A DNA stretch of 44,962 nt, from contig NZ_AZGJ01000014.1 in the NCBI RefSeq assembly GCF_001436395.1, forward strand, positions 1-44,962, read 5' to 3'. The notes below the pieces were generated by a model that saw nothing but the letters and a program-made list of their open reading frames with translations, was not told the DNA's origin and ran no database searches. This DNA is from Secundilactobacillus malefermentans DSM 5705 = KCTC 3548 (lineage in GTDB: Bacteria > Bacillota > Bacilli > Lactobacillales > Lactobacillaceae). This document shows positions 8,505 through 16,147 of the stretch, piece by piece. How positions within the stretch are numbered: the stretch's first letter is position 1; every line of letters starts with the position of its first letter. Position numbers and translations under genes: made by a program.

Positions 8505-9716
8505 TTACACAAGTTTTTCAGTCGTATTCTGTGGGCCATTTTTAAGAACAATAAACACAATAATACTGCAAAGGACGCCGATTACTGCGATTCCCACATC
8601 AAACCACATAATATTATGAATGCTCGTTTTAGAAATGAAAGCCGTAAAAACTGGAATCGTGAACGAAGCCAGGCCCCCAGCCGTATTGTAAATTCCGGTG
8701 ATTCGTCCTTTCGTTGCCGGAAAGAGATTACTCATGACGGTTAAGCCAATTTGCATCACGCCACTTGCCGCCGATGCCCCGATAACAAAGGATCCAATAT
8801 ACATTATCCCCGGAATAGGAAGCAGCGACATAGCAATCAGTGCAATCAAGGAAACCGTTGTATCAAACAGCATGAACCAAACCGGCCGAATGAACCGCTC
8901 CACTAAAATAGCTGAAATCACAACACCAATAATTGAACCGACACTGTAAATACTAACAAGCAATCGGGCATGGACCATATTTAAATTAACAACCTCACTG
9001 CCGTACTTGGTTAACCATTGGCTAATCAGGTAAAAGGTGGCCATTGAAATGTAGCCGAAAATTGTCAAAATAATTCCTAAAAATAGATTCCGTTTGCTCG
9101 TCTTCGGTTTCGCAACCGGTGTCGCTTTCTCAACCTTTTTTGGTTTTGATTGCGTGGGATTATTTAATTTAACATTTCTCAAAAAGACGAGACTTATCGC
9201 CATTGCCACGGCACAAAAAATGAATGACCAGCCGTACCACAACTTTGCAAACGACAGGACCGCAACAAAGATAGGCAAAATAAGTTCACCTATCGACGCA
9301 AACGCTTTAATCAGGATATTAGCTGAAGCCTGATTTTTGGGATAAAGCTCCATAAGCGCAGGATAGGTTCCAGAGTCCAGAAAAGAATTCGCCATTCCTG
9401 CAAAAATGCCACAAACGTACGCTGCTGGAATCGTATGCGACAAAACAATCCCAATGAAAAATAGCATGTACGTCACTATCCCTAATTTAATAAAAAAACT
9501 TCTTCCGAAACGATCGGACAAATTCCCGGCTATATATAAAACGAGTAACCGACCGATTCCTAGTGAAGAAATAACCAAAGAAACACCGGCATCATCTGTA
9601 TGCCAATGTCGGCTTAAAACTGTCATATTTTGAGCTAAGATTACAATGCCCATACCATGCACAAAGTAGTTGAAGTACAAGCACGCTGTTATTTTAAATC
9701 GCTCTAAACGAGTCAT
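8505..9716 (-). CDS. MFS transporter, YdiM/YdiN-like (paralogue 3 of 3)
   Basis: A 12-helix MFS protein of about 403 residues, very similar along its length to the protein at 897 (LTIFGYISMATFYLISQWL, ARLLVSIYSVGSI, GLASFTIP, IMWFDVG are nearly shared). A GTG at 9725 is in frame, but AGGTGG lies five bases before the ATG at 9716, which I choose. It stands alone beyond the LysR gene with its own promoter and a copy of the element found upstream of the dehydrogenase. Three related carriers in one locus suggest separate substrates (for example quinate, shikimate and reduced product) or uptake versus export. That division is inference. Confidence 0.92.
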   Translation of the reverse strand: MTRLERFKITACLYFNYFVHGMGIVILAQNMTVLSRHWHTDDAGVSLVISSLGIGRLLVLYIAGNLSDRFGRSFFIKLGIVTYMLFFIGIVLSHTIPAAYVCGIFAGMANSFLDSGTYPALMELYPKNQASANILIKAFASIGELILPIFVAVLSFAKLWYGWSFIFCAVAMAISLVFLRNVKLNNPTQSKPKKVEKATPVAKPKTSKRNLFLGIILTIFGYISMATFYLISQWLTKYGSEVVNLNMVHARLLVSIYSVGSIIGVVISAILVERFIRPVWFMLFDTTVSLIALIAMSLLPIPGIMYIGSFVIGASAASGVMQIGLTVMSNLFPATKGRITGIYNTAGGLASFTIPVFTAFISKTSIHNIMWFDVGIAVIGVLCSIIVFIVLKNGPQNTTEKLV

Positions 9717-9737
9717 TGATGCCACCTACGCTTTACT

Positions 9738-9756
9738 GTAATTTGAATTGAGTAAC
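9738..9756. promoter_or_regulatory. Element shared with the 7423-7441 leader (copy 2, inverted core)
   Basis: GTAATTT (9738-9744) followed by GAATTGAGTAAC (9745-9756), the reverse complement of the 12-mer at 7430-7441. It lies in the predicted 5' leader, 29 bp before the MFS ATG. Confidence 0.45.
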
Positions 9757-9794
9757 GTGGTGTACGTTCAATATGTAACAAATGAATTAGTCCC

Positions 9795-9823
9795 ATTAAA
9801 TGCTGAAATGCAACAAAAGTCAA
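9795..9823 (-). promoter_or_regulatory. Promoter of the third MFS gene
   Basis: Minus-strand TTGACT (9823-9818), 17-bp spacer, TTTAAT (9800-9795). The transcript would begin near 9788 and include the shared 12-mer. Confidence 0.6.
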
Positions 9824-9840
9824 CTTTAATTTGTCGGGCA

Positions 9841-9876
9841 AAAAAAAAGGATGAACCCATTCCGGTTTCATCCTTC
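9841..9876 (-). terminator. Terminator of the GlsB-like gene
   Basis: On the minus strand GGATGAA and TTCATCC form the stem, followed by eight U. It lies just after the stop at 9882. Confidence 0.85.
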
Positions 9877-9881
9877 CTTAC

Positions 9882-10145
9882 TCAACTAGTCGACTTCCGT
9901 TTCGTTCCACCAATGATAAAGGAAACGATTAATACCAATATGATGGCACCGATAATCGATGGAACAAGCGCCATTCCACCAAGACTTGGGCCCCACGATC
10001 CGAGGATCATTTCGCCAAGCCATGATCCGACCAAACCGGCAATAATATTGCCAACCCAGCCCAATGGCATATCGCGACTGATGATTGCACTCGCCACAAT
10101 TCCGATGATTGCGCCGACGATAAGTGTACAAATTAAACTCAACAT
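9882..10145 (-). CDS. GlsB/YeaQ/YmgE family small membrane protein
   Basis: An 87-residue, very hydrophobic protein with three likely transmembrane helices. The first carries the Gly-rich pattern GAIIGIVASAI, then MPLGWVGNIIAGLVGSWLGEMILG, ending in a charged GGTKRKS tail. This is the pattern of the transglycosylase-associated GlsB/YeaQ family, often linked to general or envelope stress in Firmicutes; the biochemical role is unknown. The sequence offers ATG ATG ACC ATG. AAAGG lies nine bases before the third ATG (10145), so I use that, while others may choose 10154. It stands alone with its own terminator. Confidence 0.85.
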   Translation of the reverse strand: MLSLICTLIVGAIIGIVASAIISRDMPLGWVGNIIAGLVGSWLGEMILGSWGPSLGGMALVPSIIGAIILVLIVSFIIGGTKRKSTS

Positions 10146-10244
10146 GGTCATCATCCTTTCTAAAATCCAAGGGAGTTGCGACTATACCTTGAGTGTAACT
10201 GGACACTTTGAATAAACCTTGGAGAAACTTTAGCATTTGTGTGA

Positions 10245-10421
10245 CTACCAGTTTCCGGTGTCCCAGGTCCGTCCGTCAATTTCACCACTCACTTGATTGA
10301 TTCGCTGGCTGAGCTCTTTTGCTGTATCTTGAACGGCAATGAACAGTGCTTTTTCGTCAAATTTTTGACTTTTCTCCGCCATCATTTGCGACTCGTTTAA
10401 TAGCCAATCCAAATTATCCAT
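10245..10421 (-). CDS. Small hypothetical protein coupled to the upstream oxidoreductase
   Basis: A 58-residue acidic soluble protein beginning MDNLDWLLNESQMMAEKSQ, rich in Glu, Gln and Asp, with a helical pattern and no membrane segment. I do not recognise a family. The ATG overlaps the end of the preceding gene (ATGGATAA, 10421-10414) and GGGAGGG lies upstream, so translation is probably coupled. A longer in-frame reading back to 10487 lies within the neighbour and has no ribosome site. Confidence 0.7.
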   Translation of the reverse strand: MDNLDWLLNESQMMAEKSQKFDEKALFIAVQDTAKELSQRINQVSGEIDGRTWDTGNW

Positions 10422-11094
10422 CAATTTCACCCTCCCGCTTGATAAGTGCCAAAGTGTCCTGCAAATCCGACAGTCGTTCGGTGCCATTTTGCAATTCAGT
10501 CATGATTAATTGAACTCGCTGCTTGGTCGCTTCATCCAACTCTAGCTGATTCAATCGGCTAATTAGCCAAGTAATTTTAACCTGTAAATTATTTAACGGT
10601 TCCTGCGTCAGATAGCGTTGATATTTAATCAGTAGTTGGGCTTTCTCCTCATCCGTTTGGTAGGCAAATTGCGAAATGATCAGTGGTGGTAAAAAGGTCA
10701 TCCCAAGCTTCAATGCCACTGCCTGAAATGGGGTTGTAATTTCCCCCATTCCAAAGTGTTCAGTCCCACCTCGTTCGTAGGCATCGCTCGGTTGCCCCGT
10801 TGAGATAACGAGCCCCAATTGCTTCTCATTGAAGTTCATCGTATCAAATTGGTCAGCCAAAACTAAATCTTCCCACTCTTTCAAACTTGCGGGTGCACTG
10901 TACCAATAAAGGGGAAATTGAAAAATAATTCGATCATGATCTAAAAATAAGTTTCGTTCAGCAGCAACGTCAAATGGCATGCTGGAATCTAGTGAATGCC
11001 AGGTGACGTTTTCAATTTGTGCAGCTCTTGCCAAAAACTGTTGGGTGTAAGAATTATCAACGTGTGGATGCGCCATTAATATGAGTGTTTTCAA
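10414..11094 (-). CDS. NAD(P)H-dependent flavodoxin-fold oxidoreductase (Flavodoxin_2 family)
   Basis: A 226-residue protein. Residues 1-175 match the Flavodoxin_2/NQO1-like quinone or nitro-reductase fold: LILMAHPH at the N terminus, DRIIFQFPLYWYSAPASLKEWED for FMN contact near 55-75, and a GGTEHFG-like glycine segment near 108. The remaining 50 residues are a helical Gln/Glu-rich tail not typical of the family. The start is TTG, supported by GGAGG seven bases upstream; the family's usual first Met would be internal here. The expected role is cytoplasmic two-electron reduction of quinones or azo/nitro compounds. The overlapping downstream small gene suggests a two-gene unit. Confidence 0.88.
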   Translation of the reverse strand: MKTLILMAHPHVDNSYTQQFLARAAQIENVTWHSLDSSMPFDVAAERNLFLDHDRIIFQFPLYWYSAPASLKEWEDLVLADQFDTMNFNEKQLGLVISTGQPSDAYERGGTEHFGMGEITTPFQAVALKLGMTFLPPLIISQFAYQTDEEKAQLLIKYQRYLTQEPLNNLQVKITWLISRLNQLELDEATKQRVQLIMTELQNGTERLSDLQDTLALIKREGEIDG

Positions 11095-11166
11095 CGTTTG
11101 CCTCCAGTAAATTTTACCCCTATCATATCATTTAATTTGTGAATGAAAAGATTTGGCTTTTAGGGA

Positions 11167-11195
11167 TTGTTAAAACGCTTTCACAAACTTATACT
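11167..11195 (+). promoter_or_regulatory. Promoter with a cre-like site before the ABC binding-protein gene
   Basis: TTGTTA (11167-11172), 17-bp spacer, TATACT (11190-11195). The spacer carries TTAAAACGCTTTCA (11170-11183), which fits the catabolite-responsive element consensus TGNAANCGNTNNCA at all but one fixed position, so CcpA repression is plausible. Confidence 0.55.
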
Positions 11196-11230
11196 GTAAC
11201 TAGTCTTATTACAGAAAGGATGATATTTCA

Positions 11231-12106
11231 ATGTTAAGTAAGACGAAGCATTTATTGGTTGGTTTATTGGGAATCGCCGTCATCGTGCCTTTGGTATTGG
11301 CAGGATGCGGAAAAAAGGAGGGTAGTAATAGCAATGATGTCAGTGTTAATGGCGACAAAACGTTAATCGTTGCCACTTCTGGGACGTTGTACCCTACTTC
11401 GTACCACGATACAAAGGGAAACAAGTTAACTGGGTTCGACGTTGAGATTGTCAGAAACGTGGCAAAGGAAATGGGCTATAAAGTAAAGTTCAAGGAACTC
11501 AACGTGGATGGTCAATTAACCGCCGTCAAAACCGGTAAGGCTGACATGGCAGCAAACGACTTCGGTATCTCGCCACAACGGAAGAAACAGTTTACCCTAT
11601 CGACACCTTACAAGCACTCGTTTAACAGCTTGATGGTTCGAAAGAGTGACAATTCTGGAATTCATTCATGGGCGGATATCAAAGGTAAGAAGTCTGCTGG
11701 TGAAGCTGGAACCGGTTATCAACGACTTGCTAAGCAATTGGGTGCTAAGCTAGTCAACTACGATAACGTTTCAAATGACGTTTACCTTCGCGATGTTAAG
11801 AACGGGAAGACTGATTTTATTGCAAATGATTACTATCTTCAAAAATTGGCGCTCGCCGCAACACCTAACAGTGGTCTGAAGCTCATCAAGAACATGTACT
11901 TCAAGACGACTGACGATGGTAGTGGTGTTGGGATCATTATGAAAAAAGGAAACACCAAGCTGGATAAAAAAGTGAATGCTGCTCTAGCAAAACTTAAGAA
12001 ATCCGGTAAGCTCGCAAAGATTTCAAAGAAATTCTACGGCACGGATGTTTCAAAACAGCCTAAGGTCAAGATTTCAAAAACCTTCACGATTAAAAACGAT
12101 AATTAG
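11231..12106 (+). CDS. Polar amino acid ABC transporter substrate-binding lipoprotein
   Basis: A 291-residue family 3 solute-binding protein. A Lys-containing signal peptide ends in the lipobox LAGC (Cys26), so it is anchored to the outer face of the membrane. Features of the family include GTLYPTSYHD near 55, LTGFDVEIVRNVAKEMG, GKADMAANDFGISPQRKKQF and GEAGTGY. The cystine/cysteine or glutamine-type subgroup is likely, but the ligand cannot be assigned. The permease follows 22 bp downstream. No ATPase gene is next to it, so a shared ATPase must be encoded elsewhere. Confidence 0.92.
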   Translation: MLSKTKHLLVGLLGIAVIVPLVLAGCGKKEGSNSNDVSVNGDKTLIVATSGTLYPTSYHDTKGNKLTGFDVEIVRNVAKEMGYKVKFKELNVDGQLTAVKTGKADMAANDFGISPQRKKQFTLSTPYKHSFNSLMVRKSDNSGIHSWADIKGKKSAGEAGTGYQRLAKQLGAKLVNYDNVSNDVYLRDVKNGKTDFIANDYYLQKLALAATPNSGLKLIKNMYFKTTDDGSGVGIIMKKGNTKLDKKVNAALAKLKKSGKLAKISKKFYGTDVSKQPKVKISKTFTIKNDN

Positions 12107-12128
12107 CTTCAAGAATTGAGGTAAGTGG

Positions 12129-12794
12129 ATGAATTGGCTAAGTCATTTCTCAATTCCGAATTTCTTTGACGCACCGCTCGCCGTACAGTCCATTCCAAAA
12201 ATTTTAGCTGGCTTTCCCATTTCTGCTTTTCTAACGATTATCAGTTTTGCCCTCGCCCTCATTTTAGGATTGTTACTTACCTTGGCGCAGCTTAGTAAAT
12301 TTCGGATTTTACACTGGCCGGCTCGGGCTTTCATTTCGTTTATGCGTGGGGTTCCCATGCTGGTCGTTTTGTTCATCATCTATTTTGGCTTTCAAACAGA
12401 TGCAATTCCTGCAGCAATCATTTCATTCACAATTAGTTGTAGTGCATTCATCTCTGAGGTATTTCGCTCCTCATTTCTGGCCGTTAATAATGGTCAATGG
12501 GAAGCCACCTACTCGCTTGGTTTACCATACAGAAAGGTCATCTCAAAGGTGGTGTTACCACAGGCGTTTCGAGTTGCCATTCCGGCCCTGGGCAATATCC
12601 TGCTCGATTTGTTCAAGGGAACGTCTTTAGCCGCAATGATTACGGTCACCGATATGTTTATGGATGCCAAAATAGTGGCGGGTGCAAATTTAGATTATAT
12701 GACAATTTACATCACCATCGCCATTATTTATTGGTTCTTCTGCTGGCTGATTACAATCGGCCAGACCCAGTTGGAAAATCATTTAGCATTATAG
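12129..12794 (+). CDS. Polar amino acid ABC transporter permease
   Basis: A 221-residue HisM/GlnP-type integral membrane protein with about five helices. The FMRGVPMLVVLF segment and the EAA loop SLGLPYRKVISKVVLPQAFRVAIPALGN (about 136-163) are diagnostic and contact the ATPase. GAGGT precedes the ATG. It forms a unit with the binding protein just upstream and ends at a strong terminator. The missing ATPase is the oddity. Confidence 0.93.
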   Translation: MNWLSHFSIPNFFDAPLAVQSIPKILAGFPISAFLTIISFALALILGLLLTLAQLSKFRILHWPARAFISFMRGVPMLVVLFIIYFGFQTDAIPAAIISFTISCSAFISEVFRSSFLAVNNGQWEATYSLGLPYRKVISKVVLPQAFRVAIPALGNILLDLFKGTSLAAMITVTDMFMDAKIVAGANLDYMTIYITIAIIYWFFCWLITIGQTQLENHLAL

Positions 12795-12802
12795 CGAAAC
12801 GC

Positions 12803-12843
12803 AAAACGGACAAGCCAACTTTTGGCTTGCCCGTTTTATTTAT
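12803..12843 (+). terminator. Terminator after the ABC permease gene
   Basis: AAAACGG-CAAGCCA pairs with TGGCTTG-CCGTTTT and is followed by a T-rich tract. It may also serve brnQ from the other side. Confidence 0.85.
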
Positions 12844-12853
12844 TATTGAAAGA

Positions 12854-14248
12854 TTAACGTCCAGTATTGACCGCACTTTGGCGAGCAAAGACTGGTTTCA
12901 GGAAGTGAATTCCTAATCCTAGGACTGCTCCAGCAAGGGCTGGAACTACCCAGTCCATTCCTAAACTAGCGAAAGGTAGAACGCTTTGTTGGAATCCAAC
13001 GAGTGCTTTACCAAAGGCACTTTGGCTGACAACTGGTGGAAAAGCCGCAACCATATCAAGAAGTGCGGGAACTGACGTGAAGACCACGACAAACGCATAG
13101 ACAACTGAATCTCGTTTGAACAGTGGTGAGAAAACGGAAAGGAGAATCAATACCATTGCAAATGGGTATAAGAACATCAACATTGGCGTTGACCAGAGAA
13201 TGATCTTCTCTAAACCGAAGTTAGCGGTTAAGAATGACGCAACACACATGAAACCTAACCATTGGCGATAGCTCACCTTTGAAAAATGCTTATGGAAATC
13301 TTGTGCAAATGCAGCAACCAATCCAACCGCCGTTGTCAAACAGGTAACAGTTAGCAATGTTGCTAAAAGCGCATGTCCAACACCACCAAGATAGTGAGTA
13401 ACCAGTTGGTTGAACGCAACACCACCATCAGCTGAAACTTTATAATGGCCAAGGGTTGTGGAACCAAGCCAGATTAAGCCAACATAGATAACGCCGATCA
13501 TGGCGGTTGCTAACACTCCGGCTTTGGCGGTAACGCGGGCGTTGCTCTTTCGAGATGTTTTTCCAAGTTGACGAACTGCTGTCACAACGGTTACACCAAA
13601 GGCTAATCCTGCCAATGCATCCATTGTGTTATACCCCTGAAGGAATCCATTGAAAAATGAATCACTTTGGTAGGCTGCCGTTACTTTTTGGCTGGCTGCT
13701 TGACCCATTGGTGACAAGAATCCTAGGGCGAACACAGAGAATAAAAGAACCAAAAATAGTGGATTTAGTACTTTACCAACACTGCTCATGATGTTTGATT
13801 CCTTGTATGACACTAAGAATGCTGTCCCAAAGAAAAGCAGTGAGAACACGAACAGGCCAATTTGACCTAAATTACTTGGTAAAAGAGGTTGAACCCCAAC
13901 TGAAAATGGAATTGTCGCAGTACGCGGTGTTCCAAAAAGTGGTCCAATTGTTGCGTGAATTAGAATCATGAAGACTAACGCAAAGGCAGAACCAAGCGGC
14001 TTGCCAATGTCATAAACGCCTTCAGAATGAGTGACACTAATTGCTAAAACGGATAATAATGGCAAAACTACGGCGGTTACTAAGAAACCAAGTGTTGCAA
14101 GTCCCCAGTGTGCACCCGCTAGTTGTCCCAAGTGAATTGGGAAAATGAGGTTTCCTGCACCAAAGAAGAGACCAAAGAGCATTGAACTCACTAATAAGTA
14201 TTGTTTAACTGTTAACGGTTTACGATTTAAATCTGGCATGTCATTCAT
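12854..14248 (-). CDS. brnQ: Branched-chain amino acid:cation symporter BrnQ
   Basis: A LIVCS-family carrier of about 464 residues with roughly 12 helices. Signatures: LLVSSMLFGLFFGAGNLIFPI near the N terminus, GVYDIGKPLG, and GYNTMDALAGLAFG in the middle. It imports Leu, Ile and Val with Na+ or H+. An ATG at 14278 is in frame, but GGAGG lies after it and ten bases before the ATG at 14248, which I choose. The T-box upstream, with an Ile codon in the expected specifier position, fits this function: transport rises when charged tRNA is scarce. Confidence 0.96.
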   Translation of the reverse strand: MNDMPDLNRKPLTVKQYLLVSSMLFGLFFGAGNLIFPIHLGQLAGAHWGLATLGFLVTAVVLPLLSVLAISVTHSEGVYDIGKPLGSAFALVFMILIHATIGPLFGTPRTATIPFSVGVQPLLPSNLGQIGLFVFSLLFFGTAFLVSYKESNIMSSVGKVLNPLFLVLLFSVFALGFLSPMGQAASQKVTAAYQSDSFFNGFLQGYNTMDALAGLAFGVTVVTAVRQLGKTSRKSNARVTAKAGVLATAMIGVIYVGLIWLGSTTLGHYKVSADGGVAFNQLVTHYLGGVGHALLATLLTVTCLTTAVGLVAAFAQDFHKHFSKVSYRQWLGFMCVASFLTANFGLEKIILWSTPMLMFLYPFAMVLILLSVFSPLFKRDSVVYAFVVVFTSVPALLDMVAAFPPVVSQSAFGKALVGFQQSVLPFASLGMDWVVPALAGAVLGLGIHFLKPVFARQSAVNTGR

Positions 14249-14347
14249 AATATGTATTCCTCCAATTAATTTTGTCATTTAAATGTGGTTCCTCTAATGT
14301 GACTAATCTGGCCTTTCAAATGATCATCCCCTTCTTTTAATTAACGA

Positions 14348-14620
14348 CGCCAAAAAGCACCCTTAATCCACTTCTGGATTAAGGGTGCTTTGCACGGTAC
14401 CACCTTATATCGCTATTCCATTACTGAAATAGCCTCATCACGTACAGCAGAATACTGCGATACGCTAACACGATAATGGGTGTGCCCAGTGTAGATTACT
14501 ATTAGTTCACTACATCGCTCAAAAGGGATTTTCGTCATTATATTTTGCTTCCTCTCACCAACCGAAGCTCGCTTAAAAAATGATAATAACTACTCAACTT
14601 TCTCATAGCGTTTTAATTTA
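14348..14620 (-). promoter_or_regulatory. T-box leader controlling brnQ
   Basis: Minus-strand T-box. The conserved sequence AAGGTGGTACCGTGCA is at 14406-14391, directly before a terminator stem (14391-14352, GCACCCTTAATCCA arms with a U-run). A distal loop GGTGAGA and the GACGAAA segment that precedes the specifier are visible. The codon at 14529-14527 is AUC, so isoleucine is the likely effector. Uncharged tRNA would stabilise the antiterminator and allow brnQ expression. Confidence 0.9.
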
Positions 14621-14626
14621 AAACTA

Positions 14627-14655
14627 ATCTTAACCAGTTTATGTCCCACTGTCAA
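14627..14655 (-). promoter_or_regulatory. Promoter of the brnQ T-box transcript
   Basis: Minus-strand TTGACA (14655-14650), 17-bp spacer, TAAGAT (14632-14627), placed just before the T-box stem I. Confidence 0.65.
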
Positions 14656-14711
14656 CCATTAAATCAAAATTTGTTATCTTTATTTTTCTCATAATTCAAC
14701 TTAAAAAATAC

Positions 14712-14742
14712 AAAAAAAGACTTACCACGAATGGTAAGTCTT
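14712..14742 (-). terminator. Terminator of the cold-shock gene
   Basis: AAGACTTACCA pairs with TGGTAAGTCTT around CGAA; reading leftwards it ends in a long U-run. Confidence 0.9.
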
Positions 14743-14763
14743 CCCGCTTAACATTTAAGTTAA

Positions 14764-14964
14764 TTAAGCAACAGTTACGTTAGCAGCTTGTGGGCCACGA
14801 TCGCCGTCTTCGACGTCAAGGGTAACATGTTGGCCTTCTTCAAGAGTCTTGAAGCCTTCAGAGTTGATAGCTGAGAAATGTACGAATACATCTGAGCCGT
14901 TTTCTAAAGTAATGAAGCCGTAACCTTTATCTGCGTTGAACCATTTAACTGTACCTTGTTCCAT
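14764..14964 (-). CDS. cspA: Cold-shock protein (CspA family)
   Basis: A 66-residue single cold-shock domain. RNP1 KGYGFI (13-18) and RNP2 VFVHF (26-30) are intact, as are the start [10 protein letters not shown] and the end GPQAANV. It binds single-stranded RNA/DNA as an RNA chaperone. The gene is monocistronic, with a terminator close behind and a leader of roughly 110 nt, typical of cold-regulated csp messages. The paralogue letter within the organism cannot be decided. Confidence 0.97.
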   Translation of the reverse strand: MEQGTVKWFNADKGYGFITLENGSDVFVHFSAINSEGFKTLEEGQHVTLDVEDGDRGPQAANVTVA

Positions 14965-15084
14965 AAGAATGAAACCTCCGTTGCGCTATTGCGCTAATTT
15001 ATTTGCATTTGAAACTTTTGAAAAAGGAGCCATTCTTAAATAGAACGTTGTACCTTTATTCCGAAGCATAAATACATTAACCAT

Positions 15085-15113
15085 AGAATAACAGCTATTT
15101 CGTTAAATAGCAA
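15085..15113 (-). promoter_or_regulatory. Promoter of the cold-shock gene with a perfect dyad
   Basis: Minus-strand TTGCTA (15113-15108), 17-bp spacer, TATTCT (15090-15085). The perfect dyad GCTATTT-CGTT-AAATAGC (15094-15111) fills the -35 box and spacer and may be an operator. Confidence 0.5.
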
Positions 15114-15138
15114 CCCTTATTCTTTAATCAGCTTAAAA

Positions 15139-15591
15139 TTAATCGATATTTTTTTGCATATCAAGGTGCGGAATGCCGTCAACTGGGTATACTTTGCTAA
15201 TTGCTTTCAATCCGAAACTTTCGTAAAAGTTTTGTAGGTAAGCTTGGGCTTGAGCAAGAATCGTGGTTGTTCCCGGATACTGCTTGGGAATTTCTGCTAA
15301 CAATTTTGTGACTAGTTCTCGTCCTAAACCACCTTTTCTAGCTTCCGGAGCCACAACGACTCGACCAAAGTGAACGACTTTACCCTCTTCAGCCGGTATC
15401 AAGCGGGCATAAGCAATGATATTGCCATCAGCATCTTTCGCAAAAAAATGCTTTGAAATCAGATCATCACGATCCACTTCCTGATAGTAACAAGTTTGTT
15501 CAACGACAAAGACTTTCACACGTAGTTCATAAATTAAAAACAATTCTTTAGTGGTGAGCTCATCAAAGCTTTTTACGTCAAAATCTGCCAT
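15139..15591 (-). CDS. GNAT-family N-acetyltransferase, ElaA-like
   Basis: A 150-residue protein with the ElaA-type N terminus (LYELRVKVFVVEQTCYYQEVDRDD, about 20-43) and the GNAT acetyl-CoA loop near VVVAPEARKGGLGRELV (77-93). It presumably transfers an acetyl group to an unknown small molecule or protein. The ATG has AGAAGG upstream. Single gene; nothing in the neighbourhood identifies a substrate. Confidence 0.9.
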   Translation of the reverse strand: MADFDVKSFDELTTKELFLIYELRVKVFVVEQTCYYQEVDRDDLISKHFFAKDADGNIIAYARLIPAEEGKVVHFGRVVVAPEARKGGLGRELVTKLLAEIPKQYPGTTTILAQAQAYLQNFYESFGLKAISKVYPVDGIPHLDMQKNID

Positions 15592-15687
15592 AATTACACC
15601 AACCCTTCTTTTTCTAGAAGTTAGTATATCATGATTGCTTTATTGTTGCGAATACAACAAAGCGTCAAATTATTGGAGGTTTTTATT

Positions 15688-16104
15688 TTGGGAAAATACA
15701 TTGTTCATTCAACGCTTCGTCCAATCGGAAGTCAGGTCATTAACAAGCTGGGTATCCATTCTTTCCTATCAGACGAGCCGGTAGCGGCAAAGGGAACCGA
15801 TGCTGCTCCCAATCCTGTACAATATCTATTGGCAGCCGTAGGGAGCTGTATGGGGGCAACTGCACGCGACATCGAAAATCGGGAAGACTCCCTAACAATC
15901 AAAAGCTTTAATGTAGACGTTCATGGTGAAACAACCACCTACGCCGATCAAAGTTCAAAAGTAACCCATATCGATATCAAAATTAAGTCTGAAACGAATT
16001 TAGATCCAGTTGACCAGCAAACATTTTTGAACGAGGTCGTTCGCCAATGTACCGTTCACTCTTCATTAGAGGGATCAGTGCCAATGGATATTTCATTTGA
16101 ATAG
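15688..16104 (+). CDS. OsmC family protein
   Basis: A 138-residue OsmC/Ohr-superfamily protein. The two family cysteines are present, one in AAVGSCMGATARDIENRED and one in VRQCTVHSSLEG. These act as peroxidatic and resolving residues in peroxide-reducing members. The first in-frame start is 15631, but GGAGG at 15675-15679 lies eight bases before the TTG at 15688, and the product from there starts like family members. Probable role: organic hydroperoxide or osmotic stress defence. It could also belong to the less-studied YhfA branch. Confidence 0.88.
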   Translation: MGKYIVHSTLRPIGSQVINKLGIHSFLSDEPVAAKGTDAAPNPVQYLLAAVGSCMGATARDIENREDSLTIKSFNVDVHGETTTYADQSSKVTHIDIKIKSETNLDPVDQQTFLNEVVRQCTVHSSLEGSVPMDISFE

Positions 16105-16109
16105 CAACC

Positions 16110-16147
16110 AAAAAACGCCTGGAATTTTAATTCCAAGCGTTTTATTT
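16110..16147 (+). terminator. Bidirectional terminator after the OsmC gene
   Basis: AAACGC-TGGAAT pairs with ATTCCA-GCGTTT around a short T/A loop between converging genes. Confidence 0.85.

Noticed and set aside
48-9823. Ordinary aromatic amino acid biosynthesis operon
   Set aside because: No aroA, aroB, aroC, aroK or DAHP synthase is present, the dehydrogenase is YdiB-like, and three transporters and an ene-reductase do not fit a biosynthetic role.
9748-10215. 155-codon plus-strand ORF opposite the GlsB-like gene
   Set aside because: Antisense shadow of a clearly recognised membrane protein; no ribosome site and low-complexity Pro/Ile/Thr composition.
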